Both the position numbers and the translations under genes were made by a program. Below, piece by piece: positions 1 through 8,468 of a stretch of DNA of 64,000 nt. The DNA is taken from positions 1-64,000 of the forward strand of contig NZ_JBBAXC010000012.1 in the NCBI RefSeq assembly GCF_037120725.1, in the 5' to 3' direction. The notes beneath the pieces are model-generated. The model was not told the DNA's origin, did no database searches, and saw only the letters and a program-made list of their open reading frames with translations. Origin of the DNA: Bacillus spongiae. GTDB taxonomy: Bacteria > Bacillota > Bacilli > Bacillales > Bacillaceae_K. Position 1 is the first letter of the stretch; each line of letters opens with the position of its first letter.

Positions 1-1
1 C

Positions 2-97
2 TCCCGATTTTCTGTACGTGGAAAATCAAAGGTAGAAAACGAAATGGGTCTCGCGTTAATGGCAGTGAATTTAAGAAAATTCACTGCCATTAACTAA
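2..97 (+). CDS. C-terminal end of a transposase (partial, cut by window edge)
   Basis: The frame starting at base 2 stays open to a TAA at 95-97. It encodes about 31 residues including RGKSKVENEMGLALMAVNLR and ends KFTAIN. An RGK-KV-E-G-A-NL-K pattern is typical of the C-terminus of IS1182/IS4-type DDE transposases, so I read this as the last part of an insertion-sequence transposase whose body lies outside the window. The family call rests on a short motif and could be wrong. The last codons overlap a perfect palindrome at 55-94. Confidence 0.5.
   Translation, partial: SRFSVRGKSKVENEMGLALMAVNLRKFTAIN
55..94. repeat. Perfect 18-bp inverted repeat at the transposase 3' end
   Basis: Arms at 55-72 and 77-94 are exact reverse complements around the loop AAGA. 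No T-run follows, so termination is uncertain. The repeat covers the final codons of the presumed transposase, so it may protect the IS from read-through or mark the IS end. Confidence 0.6.
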
Positions 98-128
98 GGT
101 TATACAAGTATACAAACCCAAAATAAAA

Positions 129-164
129 GAAAGGTGAATTTGAGAACTCTCAAATTCACCTTTC
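129..164 (-). terminator. Rho-independent terminator of pta
   Basis: A 17-bp perfect inverted repeat (129-145 / 148-164) is followed on the minus strand by a T-rich tail (TTTTATTTT). It lies about 57 bases beyond the pta stop codon. Confidence 0.8.
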
Positions 165-220
165 TCACTTTTTGAAGCTAGTTATGTCCCAGCCTCTTTC
201 ATCGCATTATTATATTGTTT

Positions 221-1195
221 TTATGATAATGCTTGGGCTGCTGTAATAAGAGCTAGTTTATAAACATCTTCCTCATTACACCCTCGAGATAAATCATTAA
301 CAGGAGCGTTTAACCCTTGAAGAATAGGCCCTACAGCTTCAAAATTACCTAAACGTTGTGCAATTTTGTAGCCTATATTTCCTGCTTCTAAACTTGGAAA
401 TACAAATACATTCGCATCTCCTTGTAACGGTGAGTTCGGGGCTTTTTTCTTCGCTACAGATGGAACAAACGCAGCATCAAATTGAAATTCCCCATCAAGG
501 GCAAGCTCAGGTTCACGTTCTTTTGCTATATGAACAGCTTCAATTACTTTGTCCGTTTCTGGAGATTTAGCAGAGCCTTTTGTTGAAAAGCTTAGCATTG
601 CTACACGTGGATCAATCGTGAACATTTTGGCAGTTCTCGCACTTTCAATCGCGATTTCAGCTAAATCTTGGGAATCTGGTGAAATATTAATGGCACAATC
701 AGCAAATACGTATTTCTCTTCATCACGGACCATTATAAAAACCCCAGATGTCTTTCGAACACCTTCTTTTGTCTTAATAATTTGTAGCGCAGGGCGAACT
801 GTATCCGCTGTAGAGTGTGCTGCTCCACTTACTAATCCATGTGCTAATTTTGTGTACACAAGCATTGTTCCAAAATAATTTTCATCTAATAATATTTTTC
901 GTGCATCTTCTTCCGATACTTTCCCTTTTCTTCGCTCTACAAAGGCTGCTACAAGCTCGTCTACTTTATCATAATCCGCTGGGTCATAAACTTCACACCC
1001 TTCAAGCTTCACACTTAACTCAGCCGCTTTTGCCTCAACTTCTTGCTTATTCCCTACTAAAATAGGTGTGACTAAAGAATCAGCTGCTAGACGCCCTGCT
1101 GCTGCTAAAATTCGCTCATCTAGTCCCTCTGGAAAAACGATTTTTAGATTTTTCCCTACAATATTCTCTTTTAATGACCTAAATAAATCACTCAC
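221..1195 (-). CDS. pta: Phosphate acetyltransferase
   Basis: Converts acetyl-CoA plus phosphate to acetyl phosphate and CoA in the cytoplasm, the first step of overflow acetate formation. The 324-residue protein is the usual length of the short, single-domain Pta of Bacillus (PTA_PTB family). It carries the typical N-terminal KIVFPEGLDERIL and ATVSHPVKQ-like family features such as GLVSGAAHSTADTVRPALQI and the C-terminal GNIGYKIAQRLG and LQGLNAPVNDLSRGC. The start ATG is preceded by an AGGAGG-like site. It stands alone with its own terminator, diverging from hemQ as in Bacillus subtilis, where pta is also next to hemQ. Confidence 0.95.
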   Translation of the reverse strand: MSDLFRSLKENIVGKNLKIVFPEGLDERILAAAGRLAADSLVTPILVGNKQEVEAKAAELSVKLEGCEVYDPADYDKVDELVAAFVERRKGKVSEEDARKILLDENYFGTMLVYTKLAHGLVSGAAHSTADTVRPALQIIKTKEGVRKTSGVFIMVRDEEKYVFADCAINISPDSQDLAEIAIESARTAKMFTIDPRVAMLSFSTKGSAKSPETDKVIEAVHIAKEREPELALDGEFQFDAAFVPSVAKKKAPNSPLQGDANVFVFPSLEAGNIGYKIAQRLGNFEAVGPILQGLNAPVNDLSRGCNEEDVYKLALITAAQALS

Positions 1196-1450
1196 CTTAA
1201 ACGTCCTCCTTATTATTCTTTACCATTAGAATACTCCTCTAATGGTTCTTTTCAAAGTTTGTTAACGCTTTCACTTAAAAGTCTTTGTTTTCTGATTTTT
1301 ACACCATGAACGACAATCACTTATCTAGTCTTTTCCTTGCCACATTACTCTATTCAACTTCATTTTCCGTTAGAAAAGTGTTTGCAACCATCCAATTCGG
1401 ACAAACTATGATATAGTAAGGGTGAAGAATTTGAATAGGAGTGATTAAGA

Positions 1451-2191
1451 ATGAGCGAACCAGCACAAACACTAGATGGTTGGTATTCTCTGCATGATTT
1501 CCGCTCAATAGATTGGACAACTTGGAAGATTCTTTCAAGTGATGAGCGTCAATCAGCTATCTATGAATTTCAACAATTTTTGTCAAAACTCAACGATACT
1601 AATGAAGGTAGCCATGCTTTCTATTCGATCGTTGGGCAAAAAGCCGATTTTATGCTAATGATTCTTCGTCCAACAATAGAAGAGCTAAATGAACTAGAAA
1701 CAGAATTTAATAAATTGAAGATTGCTGAATTTACAATTCCTGCATTTTCTTATGTATCTGTTGTAGAATTAAGTAACTATCTACCACAAGATGAAGATCC
1801 ATATGAAAATCCGCATGTACGTTCTCGTTTATACCCAGAATTACCAAAAGCAAAGCATGTTTGCTTCTACCCAATGGATAAACGACGCCAAGGTCAAGAT
1901 AACTGGTATATGCTACCGATGGAGGAGCGCCGTAGCCTAATGCGTAGTCATGGTATGATTGGACGTCAATATGCCGGAAAAGTAAAACAAGTCATTACAG
2001 GCTCCGTTGGTTTTGATGATTATGAATGGGGCGTAACACTTTTTGCTGATGACGTACTTCAATTTAAAAAGCTCGTATATGAAATGCGATTTGATGAAGT
2101 AAGTGCTCGATACGGGGAGTTCGGTTCATTCTTCGTAGGAAATCTACTAGAAGAACATCGCCTATACTCATTCCTCCACGTGAATCAATAA
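1451..2191 (+). CDS. hemQ: Coproheme decarboxylase (HemQ, chlorite-dismutase family)
   Basis: Catalyses the last step of the coproporphyrin-dependent haem pathway used by Gram-positive bacteria: peroxide-driven decarboxylation of coproheme to haem b. The 246-residue protein is standard length for the pentameric Firmicute enzyme. His167 in [13 protein letters not shown] is the expected haem-iron ligand, and Tyr140 in CFYPMDKRR fits the conserved catalytic tyrosine (inferred by position). A good AGGAG site sits 9 bases before the ATG. A terminator follows at 2293. Confidence 0.95.
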   Translation: MSEPAQTLDGWYSLHDFRSIDWTTWKILSSDERQSAIYEFQQFLSKLNDTNEGSHAFYSIVGQKADFMLMILRPTIEELNELETEFNKLKIAEFTIPAFSYVSVVELSNYLPQDEDPYENPHVRSRLYPELPKAKHVCFYPMDKRRQGQDNWYMLPMEERRSLMRSHGMIGRQYAGKVKQVITGSVGFDDYEWGVTLFADDVLQFKKLVYEMRFDEVSARYGEFGSFFVGNLLEEHRLYSFLHVNQ

Positions 2192-2292
2192 AAGACCCAT
2201 AATATAGGTGCTTATTGACGAGAAAAAGGTGAATAGGCTTGAATTGCGACATCATTTCTCTTAACCCTCACCTATACTATATTTTACCTTTC

Positions 2293-2326
2293 AAAAAAGC
2301 TTCCTCTTTGCGGGAGGCTTTTTTTA
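2293..2326 (+). terminator. Terminator downstream of hemQ
   Basis: A hairpin with arms AAAAAAGCTTCCTC and GGGAGGCTTTTTT and a short loop is followed by a T-run. The 326-base gap between hemQ and cwlJ otherwise shows no gene. A second weak repeat (TATAGGTG ... CACCTATA) lies at about 2200-2280. Confidence 0.75.
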
Positions 2327-2517
2327 TTTCTTTTCATATTTAGTTCTCTGACATCATATGTATGAAATAGTGATGCAAGGCTACTAAAATAAATATTTCA
2401 CCCCCGTTAGCCTCCCCCTATGGTGGATGCTTACAGCTTTATTGGGTTTATCTTAATTTTGTTGAAGAACCCTTAAATCCTATTTCACTTGAATCTGCTT
2501 GTAAGTGAGGTGAAAGT

Positions 2518-2940
2518 ATGGGCGTTATTGCTTATAACGAAGCTGATGTAAAGTTACTTGCTCGCTTAATGCGCGCTGAAGCAGAAGGGGATGGTCAGCT
2601 TGGTATGTCAATGGTAGGAAATGTAGGAGTTAATCGTGTTCTTGCAGATTGTTTAGATTTTAAAGATATTCGAAATATTCGGAGTATGGTATTTCAAAGT
2701 CCTGGCGGATTTGAAGCTACTCAAAAGGGATATTTCTATCAGGCTGCCAGACAAAAAGACATCGACTTGGCCCGGAAAGCCATTAAGGGTGGGCGTTATC
2801 ATCCAGCGAGCAATGCATTATGGTTTTTCAGACCTGAGGGAGCTTGTCCAGCACAATGGTTTAACCAATGGAATTCCGGTCGTTACAAGTCTCACTGTTT
2901 CTTTAAACCGACACAATCGGACTGTAAAACAGTTTATTAA
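2518..2940 (+). CDS. cwlJ: Spore cortex-lytic enzyme CwlJ (cell wall hydrolase)
   Basis: Degrades cortex peptidoglycan containing muramic-delta-lactam during germination and acts at the inner coat/cortex boundary. The 140-residue protein is a single Hydrolase_2 (SleB/CwlJ) domain without a signal peptide, as expected for CwlJ. The conserved RAEAEGDGQLG segment near residues 19-29 carries the probable catalytic Glu21, followed by the conserved NVGVNRV. The start ATG has GAGGTG about 5 bases upstream. gerQ follows after 20 bases, and GerQ is required for CwlJ to localise in the coat, so the two form a functional operon. Confidence 0.93.
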   Translation: MGVIAYNEADVKLLARLMRAEAEGDGQLGMSMVGNVGVNRVLADCLDFKDIRNIRSMVFQSPGGFEATQKGYFYQAARQKDIDLARKAIKGGRYHPASNALWFFRPEGACPAQWFNQWNSGRYKSHCFFKPTQSDCKTVY

Positions 2941-2960
2941 AAGTAAAGGGGGAATACAGT

Positions 2961-3371
2961 TTGAATCAAGGACAATATTATGGCTATCCACAAAGATATA
3001 ATCAAGGGTATGGTCAGCAGCCATACGGGGCGGCACAAGGAGGGCTACAAGTTCCAGCGCCAACAAGCGCCCCTTCTCCTTCACAAAATATTCCTGGTCA
3101 ACTTCCTGTAGAAGAATCGTATATCGAAAATATCCTACGCTTAAATAAAGGGAAAATCGCCACAATCTATATGACATTTGAAAATAATAATCAATGGAAC
3201 GCGAAAGTATTTAAAGGAATTATTGAAACAGCGGGGCGTGATCATATCATCATTAGTGACCCTCAAACTGGTAAGCGATATTTATTACCAGTAATCTATT
3301 TAGATTACATTACATTTGATGAAGAAATTGAATACTTCAATGGAGGTACAGTAGCCTATTCACCACGATAA
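2961..3371 (+). CDS. gerQ: Spore coat protein GerQ
   Basis: Inner-coat protein needed for CwlJ retention and calcium-dipicolinate-triggered germination, and a known transglutaminase substrate. The 136-residue protein has a Gly/Gln/Tyr-rich N-terminus (QGQYYGYPQRYNQGYGQQPYG), a proline-rich linker and a conserved C-terminal domain (ENILRLNKGKIATIYMTFE). The start is TTG, supported by AAAGGGGG 8-13 bases upstream. It is cotranscribed with cwlJ and ends at a terminator. Confidence 0.93.
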   Translation: MNQGQYYGYPQRYNQGYGQQPYGAAQGGLQVPAPTSAPSPSQNIPGQLPVEESYIENILRLNKGKIATIYMTFENNNQWNAKVFKGIIETAGRDHIIISDPQTGKRYLLPVIYLDYITFDEEIEYFNGGTVAYSPR

Positions 3372-3380
3372 ATGAGTTAT

Positions 3381-3404
3381 CCGACTATTTAGTCGGTTTT
3401 TTTT
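3381..3404 (+). terminator. Terminator of cwlJ-gerQ
   Basis: CCGACT-ATTT-AGTCGG hairpin followed directly by eight T residues. Confidence 0.85.
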
Positions 3405-3592
3405 CATTATACTAAGTTTAGGAAGATAAGAAAGATCTATAACGAGAGAATGGAAAAGCGAAAAAATCGACCTATCACCCTCTTACATACTCAAAGTATC
3501 GTTAATAAATTTTCTATCTTCCTATTAAATTCTCTCCTACTATACAAAATGAGACAACTTTCACCTGCAGGTATAACAAACTTACATACTTA

Positions 3593-3964
3593 CTACATTA
3601 ATTTCACTGATGCGATTATTAATAGAACCCATGCTACTAAAAAGGATATCCCTCCAAGTGGAGTGATGGCACCTAGGATGCTAATTTTCGTTACACTTAA
3701 TATATATAAGCTTCCTGAAAATAAAATAATTCCTATAAGCATTAACCAACTCGACCAAGACAATAAGGCACTTGCTGGATATTGCCCTAAGAACACAGCG
3801 ATGACAAGAATTCCTATACTGTGGAACATTTGATACTGTACGGCCGTCTGCCAAGTTTCAATATATTTTTGTTCAAGTTTTCCTTCAAGTGCATGTGCAC
3901 CAAACGCACCAAAAGCTACGGATAAAAAGGCATTAAGTGCCCCAATAATAATAAATAATTTCAC
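3593..3964 (-). CDS. ywdK: DUF423 family membrane protein (YwdK-like)
   Basis: Small integral membrane protein of unknown function. Its 123 residues form about four hydrophobic segments. The N-terminal pattern FGAFGAHALEGKL and the Q-MFHSIGIL stretch are diagnostic of the DUF423/UPF0382 family, whose Bacillus subtilis member YwdK lies in the same ung-gerQ neighbourhood. It follows ywdI by 23 bases on the same strand and is probably cotranscribed with it. The 220 bases between its end and gerQ contain only a spurious open frame. Confidence 0.88.
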   Translation of the reverse strand: MKLFIIIGALNAFLSVAFGAFGAHALEGKLEQKYIETWQTAVQYQMFHSIGILVIAVFLGQYPASALLSWSSWLMLIGIILFSGSLYILSVTKISILGAITPLGGISFLVAWVLLIIASVKLM

Positions 3965-3987
3965 AATGTTTCACCTCATTAAATAAT

Positions 3988-4248
3988 TTAAAAATCGAAA
4001 ATAGAGTCTCCATTCGCACCATCATCCGTTTTCAACGCACGTTGTTCAGGTAACGTAACAGAAGTCGTTTTTTGGGGTGCTATCGGTTCGACAACAGACA
4101 CATTTGTTGTCGAAGCAGGCGTATCGTCTAAAATCACTTCACATAATGCCTTTATAATGTGTAAGTGGTCTCGTATTTCACCCCCACTTTTCGCTTGTTG
4201 CAACTCTTTTTCCATTTTTGAAAGAATGGAATGATAGCTAATATTCAA
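3988..4248 (-). CDS. ywdI: YwdI family protein (function unknown)
   Basis: An 86-residue soluble protein: a helical N-terminus (NISYHSILSKMEKELQQAKS), a basic helix, then a low-complexity Thr/Val/Pro tail ending GDSIFDF. I chose the TTG at 4248 because AAAGGAGG lies 7 bases upstream at about 4257-4264; the longer frame from 4287 has no such site. It resembles Bacillus YwdI, which has no known function. It starts 14 bases after the K+ channel gene ends, so it sits in the same leftward transcription unit. Confidence 0.75.
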   Translation of the reverse strand: MNISYHSILSKMEKELQQAKSGGEIRDHLHIIKALCEVILDDTPASTTNVSVVEPIAPQKTTSVTLPEQRALKTDDGANGDSIFDF

Positions 4249-4261
4249 AGTAAAACCTCCT

Positions 4262-5305
4262 TTATAATGGAATGACAACTCGTTCAAATTGGCTCAATTC
4301 TTTGTCACCGCCAAAGACAACCACTTTATCGTTTTGCTTCAACATTTCATGTGAATTAGGATTCGGAATGATCTCATCACCACGCATGATGGCAACAATC
4401 ATAACTCCATATTTTTTTCTTATCTCTGCATCCGCTATGGTTTTATCTATCAGTGCACATCCTTCTCCTATTCGTAATTCTTCAATGCCATAGTTCTGCT
4501 TATTTGAATGTAGCATCATCTCTACATATTGTACACTTAACGGCTTGAGCATAGACATAACCATTTGATTCCCCCCTAAAGAAGAAGGGTTAATGACCTT
4601 ATTTGCCCCCGCACGGGTCAATTTATCGATAGAAGAACTTCTTTCTGCTCTTGCAACAACATGAATGTCAGGATTCAAGCCTTTTGCTGTTAACGTTATG
4701 AATACATTGTCAGCATCGCTTGGAAGAGTGGCAATAATCCCAGCTGCTTTATCAATTCCAGCATGAATCAAGCATTGATCTTCTGTCGCATCACCAATGA
4801 GGTATTTATCACTTGAAGTCATAATACTTTCTAATCGCTCTCCATCTTGATCGATAAATACCGCTTTAATTCCTTTATTTCTTAAATGTTCTAAAACTTG
4901 CTCCCCCACTCTCCCTACGCCACAAACAATAAAATGACCTTCTAACTGCTTAATTTTTATTTTCATACGATTTAACCTCACCGTTTGAGAAAATTCTCCC
5001 TCTAATAAAATGGTTGCGACAGAACCCATCGCATAGGTTACGATACCGATCGCAACAGGAATCAATGCCATAGCAAAAACTTTTCCTTCAGTGGTTATTG
5101 GAATTTGGTCACCATACCCAACAGTCAAAACGGTTACCATTGTCAGCCAAAGTGAATCAAATAGGGACAGATTTTCTAACAGCATAAACCCCACTGTACC
5201 AATAAAAATAATTATATTCATCGCAAAAAAGCTATTTGCTAAATGACGAAACCGCTGGTGTTGTCTTTTCACTTTTCTTTCTGGTAACGATTGGTTCTTA
5301 AGCAT
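4262..5305 (-). CDS. Two-TM potassium channel with RCK domain
   Basis: Probable K+ channel of the MthK/YugO type. Residues 25-100 form two membrane helices around a pore loop with the canonical selectivity filter TVGYGD (residues 61-66). From about residue 122 a TrkA-N/RCK Rossmann domain begins (HFIVCGVGRVGEQ), followed by a TrkA-C-like domain (from about 270) ending in KVVVFGGDKELSQFERV. The length of 347 aa fits RCK-gated channels. Ligand identity (Ca2+, nucleotide, c-di-AMP) cannot be told from sequence. It sits between the small Cys protein and ywdI on the same strand. Confidence 0.9.
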   Translation of the reverse strand: MLKNQSLPERKVKRQHQRFRHLANSFFAMNIIIFIGTVGFMLLENLSLFDSLWLTMVTVLTVGYGDQIPITTEGKVFAMALIPVAIGIVTYAMGSVATILLEGEFSQTVRLNRMKIKIKQLEGHFIVCGVGRVGEQVLEHLRNKGIKAVFIDQDGERLESIMTSSDKYLIGDATEDQCLIHAGIDKAAGIIATLPSDADNVFITLTAKGLNPDIHVVARAERSSSIDKLTRAGANKVINPSSLGGNQMVMSMLKPLSVQYVEMMLHSNKQNYGIEELRIGEGCALIDKTIADAEIRKKYGVMIVAIMRGDEIIPNPNSHEMLKQNDKVVVFGGDKELSQFERVVIPL

Positions 5306-5328
5306 CAGACCGCCCTCTCAATTATTCC

Positions 5329-5499
5329 TTATTTTTGTGAAAACTGTAGGCAAGGTTGACCAGATGCCTTTAAAACATACCTTGAGGGAAGCATATTCGT
5401 TTTAAATCCATACGCCTTGCAACCCCTTGGGTGCTGAGGGTTCCACGTAATATAAAAAAACTGACATTGAAAACAATTAATACGCTCTACTTGTTTCAT
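5329..5499 (-). CDS. Small four-Cys protein (56 aa), probably metal-binding
   Basis: A short gene between ung and the K+ channel. The ATG at 5499 has AGGAGA about 6 bases upstream, and the stop TAA is at 5329-5331. The product is CxxC-type: NCFQCQFF, then TWNPQHPRGCKAYGF and GQPCLQF. The four cysteines (9, 12, 27, 50) and conserved-looking W-P-HPRGCKAYGF core suggest a zinc- or iron-binding fold. Similar small Cys proteins occur beside ung in other Bacilli as far as I recall, so a role linked to DNA repair is possible but unproven. Confidence 0.8.
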   Translation of the reverse strand: MKQVERINCFQCQFFYITWNPQHPRGCKAYGFKTNMLPSRYVLKASGQPCLQFSQK

Positions 5500-5512
5500 C
5501 TCTTTCTCCTAC

Positions 5513-6175
5513 TCATAAATTCCACAGAATTTCGGATTTTCCCTGTCTATATAATAGCTTATTTGCTTTTGAAAAAGGCCGGCTACCAAAAAAGCCCCGA
5601 TAAGCAGATAAAGGACTTGGGTGAGGTGCCTCAAGAAGAAAATGTCGATTTTGATTAATTTGTCGTTTCTTTTCTTGAGCATGTTTTCCCCATAAAATAA
5701 AAATAATTGGATCTTCTCGATCATTTAAAAGAGAGATAATTTTATCTGTTAAACGTTCCCACCCCTTATTTTTATGAGAATGAGCTTTTCCTTCTCTGAC
5801 TGTTAGGACGGTGTTTAACAACAAAACACCTTGCTTCGCCCACGGAATTAAGCTACCACCTTTTGGTATAGGGACTCCTAAATCATCCTGTAATTCTTTA
5901 AAAATATTTTTTAATGATGGGGGGTGAGGGACATTAGGTTTAACAGAAAAACTAAGTCCATGTGCCTGGTTGAGGCCATGATAAGGATCCTGTCCAAGAA
6001 TTACGACCTGAACATCTCCGTAAGGGGTATAGCGGAGGGCATTATAAATATCCTGTTTATTTGGATAAACGGTCTGATATCGAAACTCTTCTGACAGGAA
6101 ATGTTGTAGTTCCTGATAATACTCCTCATTAAATTCTGCTTGGAGCAATGGGCCCCAATCGTTATGAATGTTCAT
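5513..6175 (-). CDS. ung: Uracil-DNA glycosylase (family 1)
   Basis: Removes uracil from DNA to start base-excision repair. The 220 residues match the family-1 length. The water-activating motif GQDPYHG is at residues 61-67 (catalytic Asp63), and the [18 protein letters not shown] motif near residue 185 supplies the leucine loop and catalytic histidine. GGAGG lies 7 bases before the ATG. That ribosome site is inside the end of the upstream DUF4230 pseudogene (4-base overlap), a trace of former translational coupling. Confidence 0.95.
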   Translation of the reverse strand: MNIHNDWGPLLQAEFNEEYYQELQHFLSEEFRYQTVYPNKQDIYNALRYTPYGDVQVVILGQDPYHGLNQAHGLSFSVKPNVPHPPSLKNIFKELQDDLGVPIPKGGSLIPWAKQGVLLLNTVLTVREGKAHSHKNKGWERLTDKIISLLNDREDPIIFILWGKHAQEKKRQINQNRHFLLEAPHPSPLSAYRGFFGSRPFSKANKLLYRQGKSEILWNL

Positions 6176-6720
6176 ATGGCAACCTCCTTAAAACTGACGG
6201 TTACAGAATAACCAAGCTGTTTTAATAAATTAGTTAAAGATTTTTCAGGGTGTTCTTCCGCCTTCTTTATTAGCCCTTGAGCAATTGTCTTTTCCTCTAC
6301 AATTCCCTTCGCCTTGGAAGCAAGGGTAAACCCTTCTTCCCAACATACTTCATTTCGAAAAATGTCCTTCAACTGAGAATGTTTGAATATTGTCCACATC
6401 GAGACTAACACCTGCTGTGCTTTTGGTAAGATTAAGATTGATTTCCTTCGTTTTTTCTTTAATCTTAACATCTCTTTGACCTACTTTTAATAAATCTACC
6501 CCAGCTACTACTGTGCCTGGTACTACTAGTAATACCTTTCGTTTTTACCGTGCAGGTTTGTCTTTATTTCTTTGCCGAACAATGCGTTCTCTTCTTCCTC
6601 AACCACTACCTTCACAAATGCTTAGGCGGTAGCAAGTGAATGTAACTCTTGTATTTCCTCTATAAAACGTCCTGTTTCTGAGCCTACTTCACTTCCTGAA
6701 AACCATTGCTGAACGCTCAT
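6172..6720 (-). pseudogene. Degraded DUF4230 family gene (one nonsense codon, two frameshifts)
   Basis: The reading starts at ATG 6720 (MSVQQWFSGSEVGSETGRF, then IEEIQELHSLATA) and stops at codon 33 (TAA at 6622-6624) where relatives have Glu. The same frame continues AFVKVVVEEEENALFGKEIK. Near 6535-6545 the homology moves to a second frame (KVLLVVPGTVVAGVDLLKVG ... VEGH). Near 6350 it moves to a third (FRNEVCWEEGFTLASKAKG ... [14 protein letters not shown]), which ends at 6172. Joined, these parts resemble DUF4230 proteins of Bacilli. A membrane anchor expected before the first part was not found. Only the last 99 codons remain as a continuous open frame. Confidence 0.8.
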
Positions 6721-7195
6721 CCATCTCTCCCTAACTATCTATTTCATGATTACATTATAAGGAATTCTGTCGAAAGATGGAATAAACTTGTGTTGATGAA
6801 TGTCTGAACTCTCTTTCACATTTTCACTACCTAATGGCTATATTAATAAAGTAGATAGAAAAAGGAACTAGCAACGTAACGATCTCCTAACCTCAGAAAA
6901 GACAGTACCTGCTATTAAACAGCTATGCACAAACAATTCTTACAGAATGAAAACAATGTGAACCAGAGATTATATACATCCTACATCTCATATATTAAAT
7001 TAATCATGATTATTCTTTATATTGACTTAATGACAACCTCCTATAATCTACATACGGAAATGAGCTCCCAACAAAGACTTCATCCCTTTCTCTCTTCTAC
7101 AACTTTTTTCATTAAAACCTTCTTTTCGCATTTAACTCTCAATTCTAGTAAGATGATATATAGCTAAAGGTAATAAAGGTTAAGGAGGAAAGAAG
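6721..7195. other. Intergenic stretch without a recognised gene
   Basis: An AT-rich gap between the DUF4230 pseudogene and yojF. The open frame at 6925-7167 has no ribosome site and an unnatural composition, so I do not call it. A TATAAT hexamer on the minus strand at about 6750 may be the old promoter of the ung block, but no convincing -35 box is spaced correctly. Confidence 0.4.
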
Positions 7196-7543
7196 ATGGA
7201 ACCAATCATCGCTTCTAAGGTACAACATGCAATTAATACATTTTCTCGTCAAGATGTATATATTCATATGGAAACCACAAATGGAGCTTACGCCAGTCAT
7301 TTTAATGAAAGCTTCTTTTCAGCTGGAGCGTATATTCGAAATGCAAAAGTCCAGTATGAGCATGGAAAAATTGCCGGAAATGGTCCGTTTCGAGTTGGAT
7401 TAAAACTTTCCATCGGTTGGATTTATGCAGAGGGTCTAACCCACTTTGAAATTGATCAAGATGGCCGCCTGTTGATGGCTGGACATGACCACGAAGGTAA
7501 GCTTGCCGTTGCTTTGCAAATTAGCTCAACCCCATTTGAATAA
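7196..7543 (+). CDS. yojF: YojF family protein (DUF1806)
   Basis: A 115-residue soluble protein of unknown activity, matching the YojF/DUF1806 family: an N-terminal helical segment (VQHAINTFSRQDVYIHMETT) followed by a beta-rich body with GNGPFRVGLK and GWIYAEGLTHFE. AAGGAGGAAAG precedes the ATG. In Bacilli yojF is regularly found immediately upstream of bshB2, as here (43-base gap), so a link with bacillithiol metabolism is likely but not shown. Confidence 0.9.
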   Translation: MEPIIASKVQHAINTFSRQDVYIHMETTNGAYASHFNESFFSAGAYIRNAKVQYEHGKIAGNGPFRVGLKLSIGWIYAEGLTHFEIDQDGRLLMAGHDHEGKLAVALQISSTPFE

Positions 7544-7586
7544 TTTTCATAAAAACGGATTATGAACTGATTTAGGAGGAAAGAGA

Positions 7587-8270
7587 ATGGAAATCGAAAA
7601 AAGTGTCCTCGTTATTTTCCCACACCCAGATGATGAAGCTTTCGGCGTGTCAGGGACAATTGCTACTCATATAAAAAACGGAACGCCCGTTACGTATGCT
7701 TGCTTAACTCTTGGAGAAATGGGGCGTAACTTAGGAAACCCTCCATTTGCAACGCGAGAATCTCTTCCCTTGATTCGAAAGAAGGAATTGCAGGCTGCTG
7801 CAAATGTAATGGGCATCCAAGATTTACGGATGATGGGGCTGCGAGACAAAACTATTGAGTTTGAAGATGACACAAAAATGAAAAATATGGTATTTTCTTT
7901 AATTAAGGAAATCAATCCTTCATTAATCATTACATTCTATCCAGACTACTCTGTGCACCCCGACCATGAGGCTACTGCACGTGCGGTTGTTCGTGCTGTC
8001 AGACAAATACCTGAACATCAACGTCCAAAACTGCATTGTGTAGCATTTGCCAAAAACACTGAAGAAAACCTTGGGAAACCGGATATTGTTCATGACATTA
8101 CTCCTGTAAAAGATATTAAAATAGCTGCTATGAAAGCACATATATCTCAAACGGCTTGGATGTTAGTGGAAATGGAAGAAAAACTAAAAAATAATGATCC
8201 AGAAGCTGTTGCTTGGGTAACAAAGGAACGTTTTTGGAGCTACCAATGGGATAAAGACACCGTACAATAA
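7587..8270 (+). CDS. bshB2: Bacillithiol biosynthesis deacetylase BshB2
   Basis: Zinc-dependent LmbE/PIG-L family deacetylase acting on N-acetylglucosaminyl-malate in bacillithiol synthesis, and possibly on bacillithiol conjugates. The metal motif HPDDEAFG is at residues 13-20, and the second metal histidine lies in PDYSVHPDHEATARAV. The 227-residue length fits BshB2. AGGAGG is 8 bases from the ATG. It is the second gene of the yojF operon and ends at a strong hairpin. Confidence 0.92.
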   Translation: MEIEKSVLVIFPHPDDEAFGVSGTIATHIKNGTPVTYACLTLGEMGRNLGNPPFATRESLPLIRKKELQAAANVMGIQDLRMMGLRDKTIEFEDDTKMKNMVFSLIKEINPSLIITFYPDYSVHPDHEATARAVVRAVRQIPEHQRPKLHCVAFAKNTEENLGKPDIVHDITPVKDIKIAAMKAHISQTAWMLVEMEEKLKNNDPEAVAWVTKERFWSYQWDKDTVQ

Positions 8271-8369
8271 ATTGACAAACTAGTCATATGGAGATTGAAT
8301 AAACAAAAAATCACTGAAGAGCTTTTGTCAGCTTATATTTCGATAATCGTTGTTCACCTCTTCATAAAT

Positions 8370-8407
8370 AATATCGCCACGAAAGTAATTCAATTCGTGG
8401 CGATATT
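8370..8407. terminator. Bidirectional terminator between bshB2 and pncA
   Basis: A 14-bp perfect stem (8370-8383 / 8394-8407) is flanked by T residues on the plus strand. It serves two converging genes. Confidence 0.75.
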
Positions 8408-8468
8408 TTTCGATTGGAGCCATTAAACTTAACCCGACACCCAACCACTACCCTAGTTACTGACAACT

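Noticed and set aside
5431-5658. 75-codon plus-strand frame
   Set aside because: It is antisense to ung and the small Cys gene, which have clear homology or ribosome sites.
6925-7167. 80-codon plus-strand frame
   Set aside because: No ribosome site and an unnatural residue composition.
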